The notes below the pieces were generated by a model. It had not been told where the DNA came from. It did not search any database and saw only the letters and a program-made list of their open reading frames with translations. Of a stretch of DNA of 64,000 bases, positions 1 to 9,503 are shown piece after piece. This stretch comes from Cognatundibacterium oligocarboniphilum (GTDB lineage Bacteria; Pseudomonadota; Gammaproteobacteria; Burkholderiales; Burkholderiaceae_D): NCBI RefSeq assembly GCF_013377855.1, contig NZ_JABXYJ010000007.1, positions 30,014-94,013 on the forward strand. Direction: 5' to 3'. Made by a program: the position numbers and the translations under genes. The first letter of the stretch is position 1, and each line of letters opens with the position of its first letter.

Positions 1-824
1 GGAGCGCGATCGGTCTCTCGATTGCCTTGTATGTCGGCATGGACCGGTTTGAAGAAATGCTGGCCGGTGCGCACGAGATGGATCTGCATTTTGCCCAGGC
101 GCCGCTGGAGCAAAACCTGCCGGTGCTGATGGCGCTGATCGGCATCTGGAATATCAACTTTCTCGGTCTGCAAGCCTTGTCGATTGCGCCTTATCATCAG
201 CGCATGACGCGCGTGCCGGCTTATCTGCAACAGCTGGAAATGGAAAGCAACGGCAAATCCGTGACCCGCGAAGGGCAACGCGTCGATTATTCGACGTCAG
301 CGATTCTGTTCGGTGAGGCCGGTACTAATGGACAACATGCGTATTTCCAGTTGCTGCATCAGGGGGCGACGATCATCCCGACAGATTTTATCGTGGTCGC
401 CGATGACGATGCCGGTTTGCCGGGACATAATCAGGCTTTGCTGGCAAATTGCTTTGCGCAATCGAAAGCCATGGCACTCGGCAAGAGCATGGAGGAAGTG
501 CGTGCCGAACTGGGCGATCTGCCGGAAAAAATGCTGGCGCCACGGGTGTTCGAGGGCAACCGCCCGACTTCCACGCTGCTGCTCGATGCGCTGACTCCGC
601 GTTCGCTGGGGTCACTGATTGCCTTGTACGAACATAAGGTTTTCGTGCAGTCGGTGATCTGGGATATCAATGCCTTTGATCAGTGGGGTGTGGAACTCGG
701 CAAAAAACTGGCGCAGCAGTTGATCAGCCTCGATCCGGCGGCAGTGAAAGAAGAATACGACAGCTCCACCAAAGGCTTGCTGCAGGCTGTCAGACACAGC
801 CAGAAAGTCAGAAAAGCCGCCTGA
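1..824 (+). CDS. pgi: Glucose-6-phosphate isomerase, C-terminal part (cut by window start)
   Basis: This is the C-terminal half of phosphoglucose isomerase, the cytoplasmic enzyme interconverting glucose-6-phosphate and fructose-6-phosphate. The reading frame is open from base 3, so the start codon lies upstream of the window; about 273 codons are visible. The block GTNGQHAYFQ carries the catalytic histidine of the family. Near the end, FDQWGVELGKKL matches the second family signature with its catalytic lysine. The protein ends normally in a basic tail. It is followed by ppc in the same direction after 212 bases, so the two central-carbon genes are neighbours but probably have separate promoters. 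The identification is secure. Confidence 0.97.
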   Translation, partial: SAIGLSIALYVGMDRFEEMLAGAHEMDLHFAQAPLEQNLPVLMALIGIWNINFLGLQALSIAPYHQRMTRVPAYLQQLEMESNGKSVTREGQRVDYSTSAILFGEAGTNGQHAYFQLLHQGATIIPTDFIVVADDDAGLPGHNQALLANCFAQSKAMALGKSMEEVRAELGDLPEKMLAPRVFEGNRPTSTLLLDALTPRSLGSLIALYEHKVFVQSVIWDINAFDQWGVELGKKLAQQLISLDPAAVKEEYDSSTKGLLQAVRHSQKVRKAA

Positions 825-865
825 GCCGGGCTAATGTCTGACGACGTCCTGCCTTTATTGCCGGA

Positions 866-890
866 GCCCCGTCAGAGCTGCTGCCGGGGC
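866..890 (+). terminator. Weak hairpin after pgi
   Basis: GCCCCG at 866-871 pairs with CGGGGC at 885-890 around a 13-base loop. No T-run follows, so intrinsic termination is doubtful. It may be a Rho-dependent or mRNA-stabilising 3' hairpin of pgi. Confidence 0.3.
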
Positions 891-937
891 GCAATCCTGC
901 CCCTCAGCCTGTGCACCGACTTAACACCTGAACCGGT

Positions 938-980
938 AATCGGTATTTCTCCTGATGCATCATCGGGAAAAATACCGATT
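938..980. repeat. Inverted repeat between pgi and ppc
   Basis: AATCGGTATTT at 938-948 is perfectly complementary to AAATACCGATT at 970-980. The 21-base middle contains the small palindrome TGATGCATCA. It lies about 57 bases before the ppc start. It could be an operator, a leader hairpin or a weak terminator; there is no strong T-tract to decide. Confidence 0.5.
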
Positions 981-1036
981 GTCTTGCAAGAATTTTCATC
1001 ATTCGATTTCCTTACTTACCGTAGAATTTTGTCAGC

Positions 1037-3823
1037 ATGAATGCCCACCTCCAACCACCACTCAAAATGAACGACAAAGATGACGACAAAGACCAGAGCC
1101 TGCGCGAAGATATCCGCCGTCTGGGACGCCTGTTAGGTGATACGGTAAGAAATCAGCATGGCGATGATGTGTTCGACCTGATTGAGCAGGTCCGGCAAAA
1201 TTCCATCCGTTTCCGCCGCGACGCCGATGAGGCAGCGCGTGCCGAACTGGAAAATACGCTCGACAGCCTGACTAATGACCAGACCACGCAAGTGATCCGC
1301 GCATTCAGCTACTTTTCGCATCTGGTCAATCTGGCGGAAGACCAGCATCATATCCGCCGCACCAGAGCGCATCAGATCGCCGGCTCCGCGCCCCGCTCCG
1401 GCAGCCTGGCGCACACGATTGAAGCCTTGTATAACGCCGGTCACAACACGCAGCAATTGCTTGATTTTTTCCAGACAGCGCAGGTCGCACCGGTACTCAC
1501 CGCGCATCCGACCGAAGTGCAGCGCAAGAGCATTCTGAATTGTCAGATGGTGATTACCCGCCTGCTCGACGAGCGCGACCGGATGCAGCTGACTCCTGAA
1601 GAATCCGCTGCCAACGAAGAGGCACTGGGACGCGCCGTGCTGACGTTGTGGCAGACCCGCATGCTGCGCACTTCGAAATTGTCGGTGCTGGACGAGGTCG
1701 AGAACGGTCTGAGCTTTTATGACTACACCTTCCTGCGCGAATTGCCGCAACTGTATGCCGGCCTGGAAGACCTGCTGGCCAGCAAAGACCCGGCATTGCA
1801 ACAGCGTGAATTGCCAAGCTTTATGAAAATGGGCAGCTGGATTGGCGGCGACCGCGACGGCAATCCTTTCGTCACTGCCACCGTGCTGGAAAAAACGCTG
1901 GCGATGCAATCGACGCGGGCATTCCGTTTTTATCTGGATGAGCTGCATACCCTGGGTTCGCAACTGTCGATGGCGAATCTGCTGGTCAAAGTGTCGGATG
2001 AATTGCTGGCATTGGCCGAGCGTTCACCAGATCATTCGCCGCACCGCTCTGACGAGCCTTACCGTCTGGCGATTAGCGGCATTTACGCCCGTCTGGCAGC
2101 GACTTATACCCGGTTGCTTGGCTTGTTGCCATCAATCCCGCCGAGCGGAGAAGCCGCACCCTACCGTGCGGCGGAAGAGCTCGCAGCAGACCTGGATGTG
2201 ATTCACAACTCTCTGATGGCGAACGGCTCGGCTGCGATTACGCGGGGACGTTTGCGTCATCTGCGGCGCGCAGTCCGGGTATTTGGCTTTTATCTGGCGC
2301 CGCTGGATCTGCGTCAGAATTCCGATGTGCATGAGCGCGTGGTGGCCGAATTGTTACAGGCAGCCAATCCGGCGACAGACTACCTGACACTGAACGAAGA
2401 TCAGCGTATCGAAGTATTGATTCAGGAGATCAGCTCCGCCCGTCCGCTGGCTTCGCCTTATCTGACGTACTCGGAGGAAACTCAGTCCGAGCTGGCCATT
2501 TATCGGGCTGCGGCCACCGCCAAACAACGTTATGGCGCCGGTGCGGTACCGAACTGCATTATTTCCAAGACCGATGGCGTGTCGGACATGCTCGAGCTGG
2601 CGCTGTTGCTGAAAGAATCCGGGTTGCTGCATCCGGCAGAAGGGCGGCTGGATGTGAACATCATTCCGCTGTTTGAAACCATCGGCGACCTGCAGAACAG
2701 CGCGCCAGCGATGGATCGTCTGTTTACGATTCCGGCCTATGCCCGCCTGCTGGCAAGCCGCGATCAGGCGCAGGAAGTGATGCTCGGTTATTCCGACAGC
2801 AATAAGGACGGTGGTTTTCTGACTTCCGGCTGGGAATTGTATAAAGCCGAACTCGATCTAGTGGAAGTCTTTAAAAAACATCAGGTACGTCTGCGTTTGT
2901 TTCATGGCCGCGGTGGTTCGGTTGGCCGTGGCGGTGGACCAAGCTATCAGGCCATTCTGGCGCAGCCAGCCGGTGCGGTTCAGGGACAGATCCGTCTGAC
3001 AGAACAGGGTGAAGTGATTACGGCCAAATACGGCAATCCGGAAGTCGGACGCCGCAATCTGGAAGTGCTGGCTGCTGCCACGATGGAAGCCAGTATGCTG
3101 GCGCACACCGAACCAGCCCCGCCTGCCGTATTTTTGTCGGTGATGGAGGAGCTGTCGGATTACGCATTCCATGCCTACCGCGATCTGGTGTACGGCACTG
3201 AAGGATTCGAACAGTATTTCTGGGAATCGACAGTGATCTCTGAAATTGCCGGACTGAATATCGGCAGTCGTCCGGCTTCCCGTAAAAAATCCACCGCCAT
3301 TGAAGACCTGCGCGCTATTCCGTGGGTATTCAGCTGGTCGCAGTGCCGCCTGATGTTGCCGGGTTGGTTTGGCTTTGGCACGGCAGTCCGGCGTTACCTG
3401 GCGGCGCATCCGGCCGACGGTTTGCCGACGCTGCAGGCAATGTTCCGTCAGTGGTCTTTCTTCAGCACCTTGTTGTCCAACATGGAAATGGTGCTCGCCA
3501 AGAGTGATATCGGTATCGCCAGCCGTTATGCGCAACTGGTCAAAGATCAGGCCTTGCGCGACCGGATTTTTCCGCGGATTCAGGCAGAGCACGCAGCGAC
3601 CATCGATGTGCTGAAATCGATTTCCGGACAGGATGAGCTGCTGGCGGCCAATCCGCTGCTGGCGCGCTCTATCCGTAACCGTTTCCCTTATCTGTCGCCG
3701 CTGAACCATGTGCAGATTGAATTGCTGCAGCGTTATCGTCAGGGCGACCCGGATGAGCGGGTCAGACGCGGCATTCACCTGTCGATCAATGGTATTGCCA
3801 CCGGTCTCAGAAACAGCGGTTAA
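1037..3823 (+). CDS. ppc: Phosphoenolpyruvate carboxylase
   Basis: This enzyme carboxylates phosphoenolpyruvate with bicarbonate to oxaloacetate, refilling the TCA cycle. The 928-residue length fits bacterial PEPC. The catalytic-histidine signature TAHPTEVQR sits at about residues 155-163. [10 protein letters not shown] at about 583-592 and the glycine-rich loop [13 protein letters not shown] at about 620-635 are the other hallmark blocks. The C-terminus [11 protein letters not shown] is typical of the family. The start is uncertain: ATG at 1037 has no clear Shine-Dalgarno sequence, and an in-frame ATG ten codons later is possible. The gene stands alone and ends at a strong terminator. Confidence 0.98.
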   Translation: MNAHLQPPLKMNDKDDDKDQSLREDIRRLGRLLGDTVRNQHGDDVFDLIEQVRQNSIRFRRDADEAARAELENTLDSLTNDQTTQVIRAFSYFSHLVNLAEDQHHIRRTRAHQIAGSAPRSGSLAHTIEALYNAGHNTQQLLDFFQTAQVAPVLTAHPTEVQRKSILNCQMVITRLLDERDRMQLTPEESAANEEALGRAVLTLWQTRMLRTSKLSVLDEVENGLSFYDYTFLRELPQLYAGLEDLLASKDPALQQRELPSFMKMGSWIGGDRDGNPFVTATVLEKTLAMQSTRAFRFYLDELHTLGSQLSMANLLVKVSDELLALAERSPDHSPHRSDEPYRLAISGIYARLAATYTRLLGLLPSIPPSGEAAPYRAAEELAADLDVIHNSLMANGSAAITRGRLRHLRRAVRVFGFYLAPLDLRQNSDVHERVVAELLQAANPATDYLTLNEDQRIEVLIQEISSARPLASPYLTYSEETQSELAIYRAAATAKQRYGAGAVPNCIISKTDGVSDMLELALLLKESGLLHPAEGRLDVNIIPLFETIGDLQNSAPAMDRLFTIPAYARLLASRDQAQEVMLGYSDSNKDGGFLTSGWELYKAELDLVEVFKKHQVRLRLFHGRGGSVGRGGGPSYQAILAQPAGAVQGQIRLTEQGEVITAKYGNPEVGRRNLEVLAAATMEASMLAHTEPAPPAVFLSVMEELSDYAFHAYRDLVYGTEGFEQYFWESTVISEIAGLNIGSRPASRKKSTAIEDLRAIPWVFSWSQCRLMLPGWFGFGTAVRRYLAAHPADGLPTLQAMFRQWSFFSTLLSNMEMVLAKSDIGIASRYAQLVKDQALRDRIFPRIQAEHAATIDVLKSISGQDELLAANPLLARSIRNRFPYLSPLNHVQIELLQRYRQGDPDERVRRGIHLSINGIATGLRNSG

Positions 3824-3851
3824 GCTGGGTTTTGTCTGTGCGCTAAGTACA

Positions 3852-3883
3852 AAAAAATGCCCTCTGCGCGGAGGGCATTTTTT
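3852..3883. terminator. Intrinsic terminator after ppc
   Basis: The arms AAAAAATGCCCTC (3852-3864) and GAGGGCATTTTTT (3871-3883) form a GC-cored hairpin with a T-run. The A-run on the other side means it can also serve the convergent gene ending at 3903. Confidence 0.93.
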
Positions 3884-3902
3884 CTGGTTGAATCACTAGG
3901 TG

Positions 3903-5027
3903 TCAGAACATCAGGCCGCCACCTTTGCGGAACAGCGCGATATCCACATACGAAGACATCCGATAGGTTCCATCACCTGGCGTCAGCAGAATGCCACCCA
4001 GGTCCATCGTTCCCTTTTGTGCCGCCAGCGTTTGCAGACCGTCCCGCCCGGCTTTGGATAAATGAATTCCTTTGACCAGTGTTTTGGCAACCACGAATCC
4101 TTCAAAAGTGAGGGCAGACAAGTCCTCATCACGGAATTTTTTCATCATATTATTGTGATCGAGCTGGATGATGGATTTCTTCCCCTGCGGGTTGGGCACC
4201 ACTTGCGAAAATACCGTCCATTCCAGATTTTTTGGTCCGGCGACTTCTGCCAGCGTATCCAGATTCGTCAGCGACATACCGGCGACAAAGGTACGTGGCG
4301 CATGTTTGCGGAATTCTTTCAGGAACAGTCCGGTGCCCAGCGTGTCTGCCACCACGATCACGATATTCGGATTGGCATTGGCCAGTACCGCAGATTCACG
4401 GTCGACGTCAGCCGGGGTGCCGGTGATGTGAACAATACCGCTCATCTGCATTTTACGTTTCTTCACTTCATTGCTCACGTACTGAAACATATCCTGATTC
4501 AGGCTGTTTTCCTGTACGGCGATGCCAACGCTTTTAATGCCCAGTTTGTCAAAGTAAGAGAAGATATACTGCATTTCCTGCTCAGGGCTGGGGCGCCAGA
4601 ACAGGACGCGGTTACCATAATTTTTCACCGATCCGATCAGCGGCGCAAACAGTGTCTGGCCGCTCTGGATAAATTTAGGTGCATTGATGACAGCATCCGT
4701 GACGGCGGCGCCAATACCGCCCAGTAAATATTCAGCCTTATCTTTTTCCAGCAAATCACTGGCCACTTTGGCAGATTGCGCCGGATTACCCTGATCATCA
4801 CGCACCAGATATTTGATGCGGCGTCCATTGATGCCGCCGCTGACATTCAGACTGTCAAAGTAAGTGGTGATCCCGGCAACATAATCCCGGCCAATGCTGC
4901 CATTCGGGCCGGACAGATCAATGGCCTGACCGATAATGATGGGATTATCCTGAGCTGTGGCAAAGGCAGTCAGGAAATTACTCAGTACAATAATGAAAGC
5001 GATGAGTTGTCTGGAAAGCAAGCGCAT
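3903..5027 (-). CDS. Periplasmic substrate-binding protein, branched-chain amino acid ABC type
   Basis: A 374-residue type I periplasmic binding protein of the LivJ/Peripla_BP_6 kind. The start at 5027 is chosen because it gives a clean signal peptide (MRLLSRQLIAF with a hydrophobic core, ending near ATAQ); the open frame continues 40 codons upstream but that part looks non-coding. The mature N-terminus IIIGQAIDLSGPNG and the repeated VRDDQGNPAQ-type block are family features. No permease or ATPase gene is nearby, so it is an orphan. Such orphans may serve a distant transporter or feed ligand information to a sensor. The ligand cannot be predicted. It is divergent from mobB. Confidence 0.8.
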   Translation of the reverse strand: MRLLSRQLIAFIIVLSNFLTAFATAQDNPIIIGQAIDLSGPNGSIGRDYVAGITTYFDSLNVSGGINGRRIKYLVRDDQGNPAQSAKVASDLLEKDKAEYLLGGIGAAVTDAVINAPKFIQSGQTLFAPLIGSVKNYGNRVLFWRPSPEQEMQYIFSYFDKLGIKSVGIAVQENSLNQDMFQYVSNEVKKRKMQMSGIVHITGTPADVDRESAVLANANPNIVIVVADTLGTGLFLKEFRKHAPRTFVAGMSLTNLDTLAEVAGPKNLEWTVFSQVVPNPQGKKSIIQLDHNNMMKKFRDEDLSALTFEGFVVAKTLVKGIHLSKAGRDGLQTLAAQKGTMDLGGILLTPGDGTYRMSSYVDIALFRKGGGLMF

Positions 5028-5215
5028 GGGAGTCGGATCGGTTGTTGCAGTGCGACAGATTCTGACACCGGATTGTGACTGCAAAGTGACTGAGTGATAA
5101 CAGTTTTTCCGCTTCGGTGCGAAAAACAGATGCTGTACTGCCTGCAATACAGCGATGTTGGGCGGCCAGACCGATTCGTGAATTGTTGGTCAGACTGAAT
5201 GATGAAAATACAAAA

Positions 5216-5755
5216 ATGAACAAAAACTTATTGGGGATTATCGGATGGTCAGGAAGCGGCAAAACGACATTGCTGGAATTCCTGATCGCGCAACTGACTG
5301 CGGTGGGGCAGCGTGTGAATGTTGTCAAACACAGCCATCACGACATCATCATTGAGCCGCCGCAGAAAGACAGCGCCCGTTTTCGCACTGCCGGGGCTGC
5401 GGAGGTGATGCTGGTGTCGCCATACCGGTATGTGATTACCAGGGAACTGCATGCGGAGCCGGAACCTGCATTGCAGACTTTGCTTGCCCGCTTTTCCGTA
5501 GCGGATATTCTGTTAATAGAAGGATATAAATGGGAACCCATTTCCAAGCTGGAGGTGCATCGTCCCTTACTGGGAAAGCCGCCGCTGTATCCCGACGACC
5601 CTTATGTGATTGCCGTTGCTTCGGACGTACCGGCACCTCCCGGACTGCGGGACGGCATCGCATGGCTGGATCTGAATCAGCCCGATGAAATTCTGGAATG
5701 GTTGCTTACCGCAATGCGGGATGGAAAAATTCAAAAAAAGGAATTTCCGGGCTAA
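5216..5755 (+). CDS. mobB: Molybdopterin-guanine dinucleotide biosynthesis adaptor protein MobB
   Basis: MobB is a GTP-binding P-loop protein that assists MobA in attaching GMP to molybdopterin. The 179-residue product has a Walker A motif GWSGSGKTT at about residues 8-16, the KHSHHD block after strand 2, and the LLIEGYKWE segment typical of the family. The ATG at 5216 is preferred because the upstream 33 codons lack family similarity. No other molybdenum-cofactor gene is present in the window. It is divergent from the binding-protein gene at 5027. Confidence 0.93.
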   Translation: MNKNLLGIIGWSGSGKTTLLEFLIAQLTAVGQRVNVVKHSHHDIIIEPPQKDSARFRTAGAAEVMLVSPYRYVITRELHAEPEPALQTLLARFSVADILLIEGYKWEPISKLEVHRPLLGKPPLYPDDPYVIAVASDVPAPPGLRDGIAWLDLNQPDEILEWLLTAMRDGKIQKKEFPG

Positions 5756-5780
5756 AGGAAGCTCTTTTTTCTGCCGTTAT
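5753..5780 (+). promoter_or_regulatory. Possible FliA (sigma-28) promoter for the yjfB-like gene
   Basis: TAAAG at 5753-5757 and GCCGTTAT at 5773-5780 resemble the sigma-28 elements TAAAGTTT and GCCGATAA. The spacing is one base longer than the usual 15 between TAAA and GCCG. It lies 28 bases before the start of a putative motility protein, which supports the reading, but the match is imperfect. Confidence 0.4.
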
Positions 5781-5807
5781 AGGAGCAGATGGATAAGGAG
5801 ATTTCTC

Positions 5808-6008
5808 ATGGATGTCACAGGAATAGCAAATGTAGCAACGACACTGGCGGATGTCGGTATCAGCCAGGCAGTCAGTATTGCCATGCTCAAAAAGGCAAAT
5901 GATATTCAGACTGAAAATGCCACTGCACTGATTCAGGCGATTCCTGATAATCAATCGGTTGCCAACCTGCCTTCTCACCTGGGACGCAACATCAATACAA
6001 CGGCGTAA
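5808..6008 (+). CDS. Small YjfB-family putative motility protein
   Basis: A 66-residue protein beginning MDVTGIANVATTLAD, which resembles the YjfB-like putative motility family (PF14070). The middle (SQAVSIAMLKKANDIQ) and the polar C-terminus fit as well. The start has a good ribosome-binding site, AAGGAG, 7 bases upstream. The family's biochemical role is unknown; the link to motility is by genomic association. A possible FliA-type promoter lies just upstream and a terminator follows. Confidence 0.75.
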   Translation: MDVTGIANVATTLADVGISQAVSIAMLKKANDIQTENATALIQAIPDNQSVANLPSHLGRNINTTA

Positions 6009-6084
6009 ACCGTATCACTGTCGCGAAGCAAGCTGGTCTGACCAGTTGTCTGGTGACCGCAATAAACTGCTCAGACACATCCAT

Positions 6085-6111
6085 AAAACAGCGCAATCAA
6101 TGCGCTGTTTT
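6085..6111 (+). terminator. Intrinsic terminator after yjfB-like gene
   Basis: AAAACAGCGCA (6085-6095) pairs perfectly with TGCGCTGTTTT (6101-6111) across a 5-base loop. Confidence 0.85.
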
Positions 6112-6190
6112 GCTTTGGGGATGATCTGACGCAAGCAATATTCCGCTGTATCAGCCATAATCTGCGGCATTCACTTTTTCTGGAGCAGAG

Positions 6191-6622
6191 ATGACAACAG
6201 CATGGGGATGGTCGGACAGGTTGAGCCTCAGTTATGAACCGATGGATGAAACACATCAGGAGTTCGTACAATTATGCGCTGCGTTGGCAGAAGATAATCC
6301 TGCCACATTTGTTCAGCGTCTGGATGCCTTGATTGAACACTCTGTCCACCATTTCGATCAGGAAAATATCTGGATGACGGAAACTGCTTTTCCGCCGGCC
6401 GCCTGCCACAAGCAGGAGCACGATGCCGTCCTGGAGGTGATGCAGGAAGTGCGGCGCCGGGTTGCATCTGGTGAGGAAGATCTTGCTGTACGTCTGGCAG
6501 AGGAATTACCGCATTGGTTTGAACATCACGTCGATACTATGGACAATATGTTGGCGCGCTTCATGCTGACACAATCCCGCCAGAATGCAGAGCTTCAGGA
6601 CGCGCAGCAGTTATCAGCCTGA
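6191..6622 (+). CDS. Bacteriohemerythrin
   Basis: A 143-residue single-domain hemerythrin, a four-helix di-iron oxygen-binding protein. The iron ligands can be read in order: H22 in ETHQEF, the HFDQEN block, HKQEHD and the HWFEHHVDTMD block. These match the usual H...HxxxE...HxxxH...HxxxxD pattern. In proteobacteria such proteins bind or deliver oxygen and may influence aerotaxis or protect metalloenzymes. The gene lies beside the yjfB-like gene but has its own 5' region. The family is certain; the physiological role is inferred. Confidence 0.94.
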   Translation: MTTAWGWSDRLSLSYEPMDETHQEFVQLCAALAEDNPATFVQRLDALIEHSVHHFDQENIWMTETAFPPAACHKQEHDAVLEVMQEVRRRVASGEEDLAVRLAEELPHWFEHHVDTMDNMLARFMLTQSRQNAELQDAQQLSA

Positions 6623-6626
6623 TTCC

Positions 6627-6845
6627 TTATTCAGCACGGACCCGGATCTGGATTCCGCCCAGTTCCACCATCTGGCCGGCACGGATTTTCGCTGTTTTCC
6701 GCAGTTCCTGCTGGCCATCCACATACACGTCACCGCTGGCAACAATCATTTTCCCCGCGCCGCCGCTTTCGCATAAACCGGATAGTTTTAATAATTGATT
6801 TAATTCAATGTATTCGCCGCTCAGGCTGAAGTCTAATGTTTGCAT
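6627..6845 (-). CDS. S4-domain RNA-binding protein, YbcJ-like
   Basis: A 72-residue protein made almost entirely of one S4 domain, with the motif GGAGKMIVASGDVYVDG. YbcJ-type proteins bind structured RNA and are thought to act on ribosomes. The stop lies 4 bases past the convergent hemerythrin stop. The molecular target is not known. Confidence 0.85.
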   Translation of the reverse strand: MQTLDFSLSGEYIELNQLLKLSGLCESGGAGKMIVASGDVYVDGQQELRKTAKIRAGQMVELGGIQIRVRAE

Positions 6846-6882
6846 GTGATGTCAGGAATTGGAAAAAAGGGCGCAGGATACA

Positions 6883-7155
6883 CTAAATCACCTGCAGGCG
6901 GGCATGGGCTTTATCCAGCCAGGTCTGTAGTTCGGTAATCAGATCGCGTTGACTGAAGGAACAGCTTTCCTCGGTAAACATACTGCCGGATTCCAGTCTG
7001 AGCAAGATATTTTCCATTACAGCCTGGTATTGCGGCGGTAATTGCGTCAGCAAAACATCGTTGTTTCGCCAGCACCGGCAAAGCTCACTGACAGTCATCT
7101 GTTGCCGCAGAAAATCATCCAGACTTTGCCTGAGTGCAAGGATAGGGTTATTCAT
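6883..7155 (-). CDS. Hypothetical protein
   Basis: About 90 residues beginning MNNPILALRQSLDDFL. It is predicted mostly helical and soluble, with two cysteines in SELCRCWRNND. The open frame extends 19 codons further upstream to 7212, but the ATG at 7155 fits a normal protein start better. It follows the S4 gene orientation and could share a transcript with it (gap 37 bases). I do not recognise the family. Confidence 0.6.
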   Translation of the reverse strand: MNNPILALRQSLDDFLRQQMTVSELCRCWRNNDVLLTQLPPQYQAVMENILLRLESGSMFTEESCSFSQRDLITELQTWLDKAHARLQVI

Positions 7156-7342
7156 CGGTAGGCCGTTTTTGAGAGAATAAAAATGGTAGGATAAGACGCA
7201 CTGGCGATTCATATCAGTGACAGTTGAGACTTGGTCTTGCCTATACAGGTATTCAGTAGCTGGAAAATGTCAGTCGGTACTGTTCTGTTCACCTCATGCA
7301 GATCAGACCGGGTTTCTTATTTTAACTTTTCAGGAGATAAAC

Positions 7343-7600
7343 ATGAACAACAAAGCCTTGATTGCAGCAGCTTTGACTGGTTTGCTCGGTACGACGATTG
7401 CTACTGCGGCTGAACCGGCTAAAACTGAAAAATGTTATGGCGTGTCAAAAGCAGGGAAAAATGACTGCGCTGCCAAGGATGGCTCGCATTCCTGTGCGGG
7501 TCAGGCAAAGACAGATAACAATCCACAGGACTGGAAAAAGGTCCCGGCCGGCACATGCGAGAAAATGGGTGGTAAAACCGATGCACCCAAGGCTTCCTGA
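7343..7600 (+). CDS. bufA1: BufA1-type bufferin precursor peptide (DUF2282)
   Basis: An 85-residue secreted precursor of the DUF2282/bufferin family. Residues 1-23 form a Sec signal peptide ending ATAA. The mature part has four cysteines at 31, 42, 51 and 72 in the family pattern [14 protein letters not shown]...HSCAG...GTCEKMGG. In characterised bufferins these cysteines are modified by a DUF692 (MNIO) enzyme, giving a copper-chelating ribosomal peptide exported to the periplasm. The ribosome-binding site CAGGAGATAA precedes the ATG. It is followed by bufB and bufC in the same direction, the canonical order. Modification and copper binding here are inferred from the family. Confidence 0.9.
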   Translation: MNNKALIAAALTGLLGTTIATAAEPAKTEKCYGVSKAGKNDCAAKDGSHSCAGQAKTDNNPQDWKKVPAGTCEKMGGKTDAPKAS

Positions 7601-7638
7601 GCCTGGACACTTGTATCGGGCTATCTCAATATTGCTGT

Positions 7639-8559
7639 ATGACGTCACATACAACGCGGTTGGCTAATTTGTCTTCGGTTCAGCATTCAAGCGATGCGGC
7701 TCCGGGTCTGCGTGGAACCGGGGTCGGACTACGGGTGCCGCATTACCAGGATTTTTTGCGTGAACCGGTGGATGTCACCTGGCTGGAGGTGCACTCGGAA
7801 AATTATTTCGGAGATGGCGGCTACGATCTGCATGTATTAACGTTGCTGCGGAGGGATTATCCCATCAGCCTGCACGGCGTTGGGCTGGGACTGGGCTCGG
7901 CTCAAGGATACAGGCAAGATCATATCGACCGGCTGAAACGCCTGACTGAGCGTATTGAACCGGCGCTGGTTTCGGAGCATTTGTGCTGGGGCTCTGTTGC
8001 CGGAAGGTCTCTGCATGACCTGCTGCCCATGCCATTAAACCAATCATCATTAAATTTACTGTCAGACCGGATTGACGATTTACAGACGCAATTGAAGCGT
8101 CGTGTGCTGATCGAAAATGTATCGACTTATATCCGTTTTCGGAATGATCAGATGTCAGAGGCCGAATTTCTGGCACAGCTGGCGCTGCGTACCGGATGCG
8201 GGATTGTGCTGGATATAAACAATTTATATGTCAATCAGATTAACCATCAGGAGTCTGCGACAGAGGCTTTGTGGACGTTGACACGGCTACCTGCCGGGTC
8301 GATTGGTGAAATTCACCTCGCCGGACATCGCCAGATGGACGGATGCCTCATTGATGATCATGGCAGTCATGTTGCCGAGCCGGTCTGGGATTTATTCCGT
8401 CAGTCGTCCAGTTTATTGGGAATGGAAATTCCAGTACTGATTGAATGGGATACGCACATTCCTGCTTTGCCGGTTCTGCTGGCCGAGGTACAAAAAGCAG
8501 AGCAATACCGGAACGCCACACAATCTCAAAACAGAGAAATAACGAATGCCTTACCCTGA
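7639..8559 (+). CDS. bufB: BufB, MNIO (DUF692) peptide-modifying enzyme
   Basis: A 306-residue multinuclear non-heme iron-dependent oxidative enzyme of the DUF692 family. The TIM-barrel signatures are visible: GVGLRVPHY at the start, LEVHSENYFGDGG, SLHGVGLGLGS, VSEHLCW, LIENVSTY, GIVLDINNLYVN, GEIHLAGH and a final IEWDTHIP. The histidine, glutamate and aspartate residues in these blocks are the iron ligands. The enzyme is expected to oxidise cysteines of the BufA1 peptide 38 bases upstream. It overlaps bufC by 14 bases, so the two are translationally coupled. Confidence 0.93.
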   Translation: MTSHTTRLANLSSVQHSSDAAPGLRGTGVGLRVPHYQDFLREPVDVTWLEVHSENYFGDGGYDLHVLTLLRRDYPISLHGVGLGLGSAQGYRQDHIDRLKRLTERIEPALVSEHLCWGSVAGRSLHDLLPMPLNQSSLNLLSDRIDDLQTQLKRRVLIENVSTYIRFRNDQMSEAEFLAQLALRTGCGIVLDINNLYVNQINHQESATEALWTLTRLPAGSIGEIHLAGHRQMDGCLIDDHGSHVAEPVWDLFRQSSSLLGMEIPVLIEWDTHIPALPVLLAEVQKAEQYRNATQSQNREITNALP

Positions 8560-9319
8560 TCTGGCTGATCTGCAATGCTGCTTTGCTGCGCAGTTATTGC
8601 AGCAATCGTTATCGATGGATATTTCTGCGATGTTGCGCAATCCTGAGTCTGTGCAACGTTTTTCCTATTACCGTGGTAATCAGCTGGCAAACTGGAGTGC
8701 AGCCTTGCGCAATGCTTATCCAGTGTTGCTGCAACTGGTGGGCGACGATTTTTTTGAACAAATGGCTTATCACTATGGACTGAATATACCTTCGGAAACC
8801 AGTGATCTGAATCAGTTTGGTAACCGGTTGCCGGATTTTTTGCGTCAAAGCGATTTCGTTAAAGAGTATCCATATTTCCCGGATGTCGCTGATTTGGAAT
8901 GGACGCTCCACCGCGCTTATTATGCGGCTGACGCTTCGCTGCTGGAGTTGGATGCATTGCTTGCCTCTGTCAGGCAAGGAAAAGACTTTTTAGCTGTGCG
9001 ACTGATCCCTCATCCCGCTGCCATGCTGTATCAGGCTGATTTTGCGAGTATCCCGATATGGCGTGCTCATCAGAAACAGGCAGCCGATCTGGGGCATATC
9101 GACATCGGCAGACCCTGTGCTGGCATTATCACGAGGCAAGGCTGGCACGCTTCCGTTATTGAGCTGGATCAGCTTCAATACAGGATGTTAGGTTATCTGT
9201 TTGATGGTCAATGCATCGGCGATGTGCTTGACTATGCCCTAAGTCAGAATCGGGAACTGGATATTCAGGGGCAGTTGCTGTACTGGCTGTCATTGCATTG
9301 TTTCAGTGAGCTTGTCTAA
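8546..9319 (+). CDS. bufC: BufC, partner protein with DUF2063 N-terminal domain
   Basis: A 257-residue protein whose N-terminal half belongs to the DUF2063/HvfC family (VQRFSYYRGNQLANWSAALR, then LVGDDFFEQMAYHY). These partners bind the precursor and the MNIO enzyme and are needed for peptide modification. Older annotation calls the domain putative DNA-binding, which is probably wrong in this setting. It overlaps bufB. No DoxX-type bufD gene follows, so the cluster stops here, unlike several known bufferin operons. Confidence 0.88.
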   Translation: MPYPDLADLQCCFAAQLLQQSLSMDISAMLRNPESVQRFSYYRGNQLANWSAALRNAYPVLLQLVGDDFFEQMAYHYGLNIPSETSDLNQFGNRLPDFLRQSDFVKEYPYFPDVADLEWTLHRAYYAADASLLELDALLASVRQGKDFLAVRLIPHPAAMLYQADFASIPIWRAHQKQAADLGHIDIGRPCAGIITRQGWHASVIELDQLQYRMLGYLFDGQCIGDVLDYALSQNRELDIQGQLLYWLSLHCFSELV

Positions 9320-9503
9320 GCAGGTGATACATTTTCATAACAACTTCTTTGATGAAGGTCTTACCTATCACTCGCCCCCTCGACCAATCTGTATTGCTCA
9401 CTTGTTGTTTTGGATGAATGCATTTTAAGAATGTTTACTCTAGAACTGTACAAGCAGCTATTAAAGCATTTAAGCTGGTGAGATACTACATATTAAGTTT
9501 TTA

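Noticed and set aside
834..1040. 68-codon open frame between pgi and ppc
   Set aside because: It has no ribosome-binding site, contains the inverted repeat and has an unprotein-like composition.
1133..1963. 276-codon frame antisense to ppc
   Set aside because: It is a shadow of the strongly coding ppc frame, Gln/Arg/His-rich with no recognisable domain.
2858..3778. 306-codon frame antisense to the ppc 3' end
   Set aside because: Same reason: it mirrors the codon bias of ppc, lacks a start signal and has no domain.
4062..4727. 221-codon frame antisense to the binding-protein gene
   Set aside because: The opposite strand has a signal peptide and full family similarity, so this is a shadow.
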